Shown here: in pieces, positions 14,408 to 19,344 of the stretch | Numbering within the stretch: position 1 is the first letter of the stretch | How the letters are laid out: the number at the start of each line of letters is the position of its first letter | Program-made: the position numbers and the translations under genes | Notes under the pieces: model-generated | What the model was told of the DNA's origin: nothing | The model's database searches: none | The model's input: only the letters and a program-made list of their open reading frames with translations | Assembly (NCBI GenBank): GCA_027016675.1 | Contig: JALUSH010000248.1 | Span: forward strand, 1-19,344 | Direction of reading: 5' to 3' | From: Thermodesulfovibrio sp. | GTDB taxonomy: Bacteria; Nitrospirota; Thermodesulfovibrionia; Thermodesulfovibrionales; JdFR-85 | DNA: 19,344 bases

Positions 14408-15469
14408 ATGGTGAGATCCATTGAATGGAAAGACAACAAGGTAATAATACTGGATCAGAGCAAACTTCCTCTTGAGGTGGAATTTATTGAATGTACTGAT
14501 TATCAGACAGTAGCGGAGACTATAAAAAGCCTCAAGATAAGGGGTGCGCCTGCCATAGGAATTGCCGCTGCAATGGCTGTTGCCCTGGCTGCTCAGGATA
14601 TCAATGCCAGCACCTTTGATGTGTTTTATAAAAAACTGAAGCCTGTTATGGATACAATACTTTCCACAAGACCCACTGCTGTAAACATACAGTGGGCCAT
14701 GGAAAGGATAGAACAACTACTTGCCAGCAGTAGAGATCAATCCATTGATAAGATTAAATCATTACTCATTGAAGAGGCAAAGACCATTCTGGAAGAGGAT
14801 ATAGAGATTAACAAGGCGATTGGACTCTGGGGGGCGCAATTTATAAAGGATGGAGACACTGTACTTACACATTGTAATGCTGGAGCACTGGCAACAGGCG
14901 GATATGGTACAGCCACCGCCCCGATTCTAGTGGCCCGTGAGCAGGGCAAGGAAGTAAGTGTTATAGCTGATGAAACAAGGCCCGTGCTTCAGGGTGCAAG
15001 ACTTACTGCATGGGAATTAAAGATGTCCGGTATCCCAGTCACTGTAATCACTGACAATGCCTCTGGGGCTCTTATGCGAAGAGGTGAGATCGATCTCTGT
15101 ATTGTGGGTACCGACAGAACTGTACGTAATGGCGATGTTGCAAATAAGATCGGTACATATATGGTTGCTGTCCTGGCAAAAGAAAACGGTATACCCTTTT
15201 ATGTGGCAGCTCCAACAAGCAGTATAGACCTTTCCATTCCCTCGGGTGACCTAATACCTATTGAAGAAAGACCCCCTGAAGAGGTAACTCATATCAGGGG
15301 ACAGCAGATAACGCCGGATGGAGTAAATGTTATTAACATGGCTTTCGATGTCACTCCTGCGCGTTATGTTACAGCTATAATAACCGAAAAAGGGGCATTC
15401 AGACCAAAGGATATCAAAAAACTGGCTATCAAGGGAATAAATATCTCGGATATAATGATAAAACAATAG
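14408..15469 (+). CDS. mtnA: S-methyl-5-thioribose-1-phosphate isomerase
   Basis: MtnA interconverts 5-methylthioribose 1-phosphate and 5-methylthioribulose 1-phosphate in methionine salvage or the related DHAP shunt. The 353-aa protein has the substrate-binding RGAPAIGIAAA (residues 45-55), the catalytic Cys156 in THCNAGALATGGYGTA, and the catalytic Asp236 in IVGTDRTVRNGDVANKIGT. It also has the C-terminal PAxYVTAIITEKG. It is an eIF2B-alpha-like fold enzyme, and length matches the family (about 350). Ribose-1,5-bisphosphate isomerases are paralogues, but the full motif set and length favour MtnA. The ATG has only a weak GGTGA about 7 nt upstream. No other mtn gene is in the window; downstream is a polyprenyl synthase after 20 bp, likely in the same transcript. 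Confidence 0.92.
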   Translation: MVRSIEWKDNKVIILDQSKLPLEVEFIECTDYQTVAETIKSLKIRGAPAIGIAAAMAVALAAQDINASTFDVFYKKLKPVMDTILSTRPTAVNIQWAMERIEQLLASSRDQSIDKIKSLLIEEAKTILEEDIEINKAIGLWGAQFIKDGDTVLTHCNAGALATGGYGTATAPILVAREQGKEVSVIADETRPVLQGARLTAWELKMSGIPVTVITDNASGALMRRGEIDLCIVGTDRTVRNGDVANKIGTYMVAVLAKENGIPFYVAAPTSSIDLSIPSGDLIPIEERPPEEVTHIRGQQITPDGVNVINMAFDVTPARYVTAIITEKGAFRPKDIKKLAIKGINISDIMIKQ

Positions 15470-15489
15470 TGTTTGGAGTAAAATATAGT

Positions 15490-16479
15490 ATGCCTCAATT
15501 ATTGAGTGATGTGCAGGAACTATTCAACGAGTATTCAATTGAGCTGAAAAGTGTAGAGCAGGAGCTTCTTAATCTCTTCAATAGCACAGCCTTCTTGATC
15601 CCTGCAATAGGTAATTATATTGTTCAGAGTGGTGGGAAGAGACTGAGACCACTTTTTCTTATTCTAAGTGCAGAACTCTGCGAATACAGGGAATATCCAA
15701 GGATACTGCTTGCAAGTATCATAGAGGCCATTCATACAGCCTCACTTCTTCACGATGATGTAGTGGATGGTGCTGACCTGAGGCGAGGGAAACCTGCTGC
15801 CCATTCGGTATGGGGAAATCAGATAGTAATCCTCGTTGGCGATTTTCTTTACTCAAATGCCCTTAAGATGGCTGTTTCCCATAAGAATCAGAAAATAATG
15901 GATGCCCTTTCTTTCGCAACAACAAAGATGACAGAAGGTGAATTATTACAACTAAGCAAGATCGGTGACCCTGATATCTCTGAAGATGAGTATATTCAGA
16001 TCATTTCTGCAAAGACAGGGGCGCTTATTTCTGCAGCCTGCAGGATTGGTGCAATCATTTCCAGGAAGGGCAGTGAGCAGGAAGAACGCCTTGGAGCCTT
16101 TGGAATGAAAACAGGAATAGCCTTTCAGATGGTGGATGATATACTGGATTATATGGCAAAGGAAGATGATCTTGGTAAAAGATTATGTAAGGACCTTGAC
16201 GAAGGAAAGGTTACGATGCCTATTATTTATTTACTGAAGGTCTGTAATGATAGAGAAAGAGAGTTTGTAAGAACGTTGCTTTCCGATGGCATAAAAGAGG
16301 ATGGTCATATCAGAGAACTCAACAGGCTCTTCAAGAAATACGATGTGATTGAGGAGTCTATGAAGATTGCTACTGATTATGTAAAGGATGCCAAGGCTGA
16401 GCTTGATAGTTTTGGTATGTCTCCTGAGAAGGAAAAGTTGTTATGCCTCGCAGAGTATGCCTTAAAAAGGAGTAAATAA
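15490..16479 (+). CDS. Trans-polyprenyl diphosphate synthase (octaprenyl/heptaprenyl type)
   Basis: This all-trans prenyltransferase extends an allylic diphosphate with isopentenyl diphosphate to make the isoprenoid tail of quinones. The 329-aa protein has GGKRLRP (48-54), the first aspartate-rich motif DDVVDGADLRRG (89-100), KTG (175-177) and the second motif DDILD (216-220). No bulky aromatic pair lies just before the first motif (IHTASLLHDD), consistent with a long-chain product as in IspB/HepT; exact chain length is unknown. I place the start at the ATG 15490 because GGAG lies 11 nt upstream. A GTG at 15469, which would overlap the mtnA stop, has no site. The stop codon overlaps the next start as TAATG. 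Confidence 0.93.
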   Translation: MPQLLSDVQELFNEYSIELKSVEQELLNLFNSTAFLIPAIGNYIVQSGGKRLRPLFLILSAELCEYREYPRILLASIIEAIHTASLLHDDVVDGADLRRGKPAAHSVWGNQIVILVGDFLYSNALKMAVSHKNQKIMDALSFATTKMTEGELLQLSKIGDPDISEDEYIQIISAKTGALISAACRIGAIISRKGSEQEERLGAFGMKTGIAFQMVDDILDYMAKEDDLGKRLCKDLDEGKVTMPIIYLLKVCNDREREFVRTLLSDGIKEDGHIRELNRLFKKYDVIEESMKIATDYVKDAKAELDSFGMSPEKEKLLCLAEYALKRSK

Positions 16480-16988
16480 TGCATCCACTGGTAGAGCTTG
16501 CCAAAAAGGCTGTTGAGGCATATGTAAGAGAAAAAAGGATAATATCTCCACCAGAGAATCTTACAGAAGAGATGCGGGACAGAGCTGGTGTGTTTGTGTC
16601 TCTGAAAAAGCGTGGGCAGTTGAGAGGCTGCATAGGCACCTTTCTTCCCACTACAAATAATGTGGCAGAAGAGGTGATAAAGAATGCCATTAGTGCTGCA
16701 ACTCAGGATCCCCGCTTCTTTCCTGTTCAGGAGGAGGAACTTGAAGAGATAACCTATTCTGTTGATGTTCTTTCTGAGCCAGAAAAGGTAGAAGATATTT
16801 CAAAATTAGATGCAAAGAAATACGGTGTTATTGTTACTAAAGGTCCTTTAAAAGGACTTTTGCTTCCTGATCTTGAAGGGGTTGACACAGTTGAGGAACA
16901 ATTGAGGATAGCAAAACTAAAGGCTGGTATTGAACCTGATGATGAGGATTGTGAGATATATAGATTTTCTGTAAAACGATATAAATAG
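16479..16988 (+). CDS. AMMECR1-domain protein (AmmeMemoRadiSam component A type)
   Basis: The 169-aa protein is a stand-alone AMMECR1 domain. It has the near-invariant RGCIGTFLPT, the AATQDPRFFPVQEEELEEITYSVDVLS block, and GVIVTKGPLKGLLLPDLEGVDTVEEQL. In many prokaryotes this protein is encoded with a MEMO1-like protein and a radical SAM enzyme (the AmmeMemoRadiSam set), whose chemistry is unresolved. Neither partner is in this window. Its start codon overlaps the stop codon of the polyprenyl synthase (TAATG at 16477-16481), so it is translated by coupling and belongs to the mtnA-prenyl synthase unit. This link with isoprenoid synthesis may be incidental. Confidence 0.92.
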   Translation: MHPLVELAKKAVEAYVREKRIISPPENLTEEMRDRAGVFVSLKKRGQLRGCIGTFLPTTNNVAEEVIKNAISAATQDPRFFPVQEEELEEITYSVDVLSEPEKVEDISKLDAKKYGVIVTKGPLKGLLLPDLEGVDTVEEQLRIAKLKAGIEPDDEDCEIYRFSVKRYK

Positions 16989-17096
16989 ATGTCCTCTTAT
17001 ATTCTGGATTAAGCAAGGATATGTGTTCGTTCACAAGTTGACTTGTTGGGATTGTATAAAAATGGTCGTGTTATATTGTAATTTGTATGCAAGCAA

Positions 17097-17375
17097 ATGG
17101 ATAAGACACGCTTAGAGAGGGAACTGGAAGAGGCTCAACTGGGGAGTAAACGTTATAACTGGCTAATAATAATCCTTGTAGCCTGCCTTATTGTTATCAT
17201 AATATATTCCATGCATCTTAGAGCAAAGATAGATAATCTTTATAGAGAGATGGATTCATTACTCATGGAGAAAGAAGTCTTGCAAAATGAGCTGAAACAG
17301 GCTGAAGAAGAGCTTAATCGATTTAAGTCTACTTTTTTGAATGGCAGGAATGATGAGCAACAGGACAGACAGTGA
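17097..17375 (+). CDS. Small single-pass membrane coiled-coil protein
   Basis: This 92-aa protein has a short charged N terminus, one membrane helix (about residues 20-39, YNWLIIILVACLIVIIIYSM) and a heptad-rich coiled coil after it (about 41-83, rich in Leu, Glu and Lys). The topology resembles FtsB/FtsL or DivIC divisome proteins, but no diagnostic residue lets me call it so. The N-terminal arginine/lysine pattern suggests N-in with the coiled coil outside. No clear Shine-Dalgarno site precedes the ATG. It overlaps the following gene by 35 bp, so the two are translated together and it may anchor or partner the DUF4388-DnaJ protein. Confidence 0.7.
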   Translation: MDKTRLERELEEAQLGSKRYNWLIIILVACLIVIIIYSMHLRAKIDNLYREMDSLLMEKEVLQNELKQAEEELNRFKSTFLNGRNDEQQDRQ

Positions 17376-18804
17376 TATCCCTTTAAACGGAAGACTACAG
17401 GATATAAGTCTTCCCAAAATACTGGTTTATCTGAACCGAAACAAAGAAACTGGTACCCTTAGTGTGTCCACAGAGGTATTTACTAAAAAGCTCTATCTGG
17501 TTAATGGTGAGATTATCTATGCCTCATCAAATTATGATGATGACAGGCTTGGTGAGATGCTCCTTAAGGCCGGAAAGATTAATTTACAGCAGTATGAACA
17601 TTCTGTGGAACTTTTAAAGAAGACAGGCAAAAAACAGGGTGCAATTCTTGTAGAACTCGGTTATATAGCACCAAAAGATCTATTCTGGGGGGTAAAGTAC
17701 CAGGTAAGAGAGATCATATTCAGTCTTTTTCAGCTTGAAAATGGTTATTACGAGTTTCTCCATGGTGAGGTTCCGGAGGATGACATTATATCCTTAAAGA
17801 TGAGTCTTGGTGAGTTGGTATACGAAGGGGTAAAAAGAATAAATAACTGGACAAGGATTCAGAGAGAGATGCCGCCAATGGAAGCCATCCTGAAGTTAAG
17901 CGATAATCCGTTAACCCTTTTTCAGGAAGTTAAATTAGATGAAAGTGATAAAAAAGTACTAACACTGGTTAATGGAAAAAGAAGTATTAAAGAGATTATC
18001 GATTCTTCAGGTATATCTTCTTTTGATGCCTTGAAAACACTTTATGTTTTATATTCAATTGGTATCCTGGAACACAAAGAAAAAGAGGAAGAGGAGGAGG
18101 TCATTCCTATTACAGTGGATGAACTGATGGAAGAGGTAAGTGCAGAAGAAAAGGAGTTTATTGCCGAAATAAATGAATTTTACGAGAAACTTCCCCATTT
18201 AAGCAGAACAGAGATCCTTGGTATAAGGCCAGGAGATGATCCAAGAGAAATAAAGAAGGCTTATTACAGGCTTGCAAAGAGGTATCACCCTGATAAATAT
18301 TATTTTTCAGGTAATGAAGACATAAAGGAGAAGTTAAATGATATATTCAATACCATAACAAAGACTTACGAAGAAATTATGTTAAATCCTGATCTGATTA
18401 AGGATGAAGCTCAGAAAGACTCAACTGAAAGACCTCTTTCTCCTGAGGACAGGGCAATGCAGCAGTTCAGGATAGGTTTACAGGAATTCAAACAGGGTAA
18501 TTACTGGGGTGCTGCAGACTCATTTAACTGGGCATGTCGATTGGATCCTGAAAGGGGTAAATACTGGTATTATCTTGCTCTAAGCCTTAAGAAGATACCG
18601 AAGAAGTTAAAACAGGCTGAGGAGGCAATGAGAGAGGCTGTAAGACGTGAGCCCTACAAGGCTGAATACTATATTGAACTGGGTAACATATATCTCAAGG
18701 CAGGACTCAGAAAAAGGGCAAAGACACAATTTGAAAAGGCTCTTAAAATAAAGCCTCACCATCCTGAGGCACAGGATGCTTTAAGGTCTTTGATGGATAT
18801 TTAA
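17341..18804 (+). CDS. DUF4388 (PATAN-like), J-domain and TPR protein
   Basis: This 487-aa cytoplasmic protein combines three modules. The first is an N-terminal DUF4388/PATAN-like domain (about residues 15-110, LNGRLQDISLPKILVYLNRNKETGTLSV and LVNGEIIYASS) with a following helical extension. The second is a J domain (about 287-350) with an intact His316-Pro-Asp in RYHPDKYY. The third is a set of TPR repeats (about 375-480, with consensus-like YYIELGNIYLKAGLRKRAKTQFEKAL). An acidic linker (EKEEEEEVIP) separates the first two. The HPD motif implies recruitment of a DnaK-type Hsp70. Such multidomain proteins occur in delta-type proteobacteria and relatives, often near signalling or motility genes, but the role is unknown. 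ATGs at 17341, 17350 and 17353 are all possible starts. The gene overlaps the small membrane protein upstream and ends in a 4-bp convergent overlap. Confidence 0.85.
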   Translation: MAGMMSNRTDSDIPLNGRLQDISLPKILVYLNRNKETGTLSVSTEVFTKKLYLVNGEIIYASSNYDDDRLGEMLLKAGKINLQQYEHSVELLKKTGKKQGAILVELGYIAPKDLFWGVKYQVREIIFSLFQLENGYYEFLHGEVPEDDIISLKMSLGELVYEGVKRINNWTRIQREMPPMEAILKLSDNPLTLFQEVKLDESDKKVLTLVNGKRSIKEIIDSSGISSFDALKTLYVLYSIGILEHKEKEEEEEVIPITVDELMEEVSAEEKEFIAEINEFYEKLPHLSRTEILGIRPGDDPREIKKAYYRLAKRYHPDKYYFSGNEDIKEKLNDIFNTITKTYEEIMLNPDLIKDEAQKDSTERPLSPEDRAMQQFRIGLQEFKQGNYWGAADSFNWACRLDPERGKYWYYLALSLKKIPKKLKQAEEAMREAVRREPYKAEYYIELGNIYLKAGLRKRAKTQFEKALKIKPHHPEAQDALRSLMDI

Positions 18805-19133
18805 AAGTCGGGAAAAACCTTTACTGAAAGGATACCACTATTACCCATATCATATTCTGCTTTCAGGATTCCTCCTTCTATATATTCAAGCTTGAATCCA
18901 TCATAACCTTCTGCTACAAGTCTTTTGGCATCAGCAGGACAGCCCTCTTCACAACCAAATACCCCTTTTATCATCCGTGATATCAGACCCTCAAGATCAA
19001 TATCTTCCATATGTATGTTTCTCTCTGAAATATATTTCTTAAATTCCTCAACGAGCCTTTTAGTATCAAGGTTAAAGGGGTTTTCTGTTGACTTAGAAAA
19101 GGTATTTCCCTGAATCTCAAATTCGATCTCCAT
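18801..19133 (-). CDS. Uncharacterised 110-aa protein with a CEEGC motif
   Basis: I do not recognise this protein. It is 110 aa, soluble and acidic, with an N-terminal beta-like stretch (EIEFEIQGNTF), a central helical part, a C-x3-C pair followed by Pro (GCEEGCPADAKRL), and a C-terminal beta-rich part ending GILSVKVFPDF. The cysteine pair could bind metal or form a disulfide. The start is well supported by AAGGAGGAATAG directly before the ATG. It overlaps the convergent DnaJ-TPR gene by 4 bp at their stop codons. A 24-codon ORF with its own ribosome-binding site lies 40 bp upstream on the same strand. Confidence 0.75.
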   Translation of the reverse strand: MEIEFEIQGNTFSKSTENPFNLDTKRLVEEFKKYISERNIHMEDIDLEGLISRMIKGVFGCEEGCPADAKRLVAEGYDGFKLEYIEGGILKAEYDMGNSGILSVKVFPDF

Positions 19134-19173
19134 CTATTCCTCCTTGTAGAACATTATTAATAACTGAACAGTT

Positions 19174-19248
19174 TTAGCTTTTATAGTCGTAATTAATCCA
19201 TGCTGAACAACAGATACAGGGTTGGTAAATTATAATAAAAATCTTCAT
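19174..19248 (-). CDS. Candidate 24-aa cysteine-containing small protein or leader peptide
   Basis: On the minus strand an ATG at 19248 opens a 24-codon frame with a hydrophobic N terminus (MKIFIIIYQP) followed by Cys-Ile-Cys-Cys (CICC) and a Trp, stopping at 19174. A full consensus Shine-Dalgarno site (AAGGAGGT, 19265-19258) lies 9 nt before the ATG. That is a rare coincidence and the main evidence that it is translated. It precedes the CEEGC protein by 40 bp and could be a Cys-responsive leader peptide or a tiny membrane protein. Chance cannot be excluded for so short a frame. Confidence 0.4.
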   Translation of the reverse strand: MKIFIIIYQPCICCSAWINYDYKS

Positions 19249-19344
19249 ATGCACACTACCTCCTTAGAAAGGTATAAAAATTTTTAATTTAGTTAGAAGT
19301 ATTCCAAAAGAGCAGTAAGGGTAATGTTCAAAATTATACTGGAA

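Noticed and set aside
9028..15469. AMP-Rubisco type pathway from a DeoA-like phosphorylase and an MtnA/ribose-1,5-bisphosphate isomerase-like protein
   Set aside because: The phosphorylase lacks the AMP phosphorylase extension and carries bacterial pyrimidine phosphorylase residues. MtnA has its own family motifs, the two genes are 4 kb apart, and no Rubisco is present.
16843..16857. Perfect short palindrome GTCCTTTAAAAGGAC
   Set aside because: It lies inside conserved AMMECR1 coding sequence (TKGPLKGLLLP), so codon constraint explains it and a terminator there would be harmful.
19324..19344. Possible start of a new plus-strand gene at the window edge (ATG with seven open codons)
   Set aside because: Only seven codons are visible, and the purine-rich AAGGGT lies too close to the ATG to act as a normal ribosome-binding site.
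1..19344. CRISPR array, tRNA or rRNA genes, prophage or defence genes
   Set aside because: I saw no regularly spaced repeats, no cloverleaf-like sequence or rRNA signatures, and no phage or defence protein motifs. The gene content is housekeeping plus the metal-transport module.

Overview
The window is a moderately AT-rich chromosomal segment from a Gram-negative, rod-shaped bacterium. It carries a complete MreBCD-PBP2-RodA elongasome operon, a periplasmic CxxCH-bearing sensor kinase and a polyprenyl diphosphate synthase. Gene content and style (haem-type sensor kinase, DUF4388-DnaJ-TPR protein, AMMECR1 protein, MgtE-type sensor beside an NRAMP-family transporter) suggest an anaerobic lineage such as Nitrospirota or Desulfobacterota. 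That assignment is inference; no rRNA or marker gene is present to fix it.

Layout. (1) 1-2253 (+): the C-terminal end of a PhnD-like periplasmic binding protein, followed 3 bp later by a membrane histidine kinase with a periplasmic haem c motif. The kinase runs tail-to-tail, with 77 bp of coding overlap, into a DtxR/FeoA-type metal regulator on the minus strand. (2) 2846-3316: about 470 bp without a gene, holding a strong hairpin and several inverted and direct repeats that look like an eroded mobile or fold-back element. (3) 8960 down to 3317 (-): a tight operon RDD protein-mreB-mreC-mreD-mrdA-rodA that builds the cell-elongation peptidoglycan machinery. (4) 9028-10389 (+): pyrimidine-nucleoside phosphorylase, divergent from the mre operon; the two apparent promoters have overlapping -35 elements and both seem to give leaderless or nearly leaderless mRNAs. 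(5) 10437-10907 (-) OsmC-like protein; 11014-11445 (+) DUF488 protein. (6) 11491-14242 (+): a soluble protein made of PRC-barrels, the MgtE N domain and a CBS pair (the cytosolic Mg2+-sensing half of MgtE without its channel). After a structured 259-bp gap comes an NRAMP-family transporter whose metal-site motifs differ from those of Mn/Fe transporters. (7) 14408-16988 (+): mtnA, a trans-polyprenyl diphosphate synthase and an AMMECR1-domain protein, preceded by an imperfect palindromic repeat. (8) 17097-18804 (+): a small membrane coiled-coil protein overlapping a DUF4388-DnaJ-TPR protein. (9) 19248 to 18801 (-): a 24-codon Cys-containing small ORF with a consensus Shine-Dalgarno site, then a 110-aa protein I do not recognise.

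The best candidate for an undescribed system is region 6. I infer a two-part magnesium homeostasis module in which the MgtE sensory domain has been detached from its own channel and works beside, perhaps on, an NRAMP-related transporter predicted to prefer Mg2+. The gap between the two genes can form alternative RNA structures.
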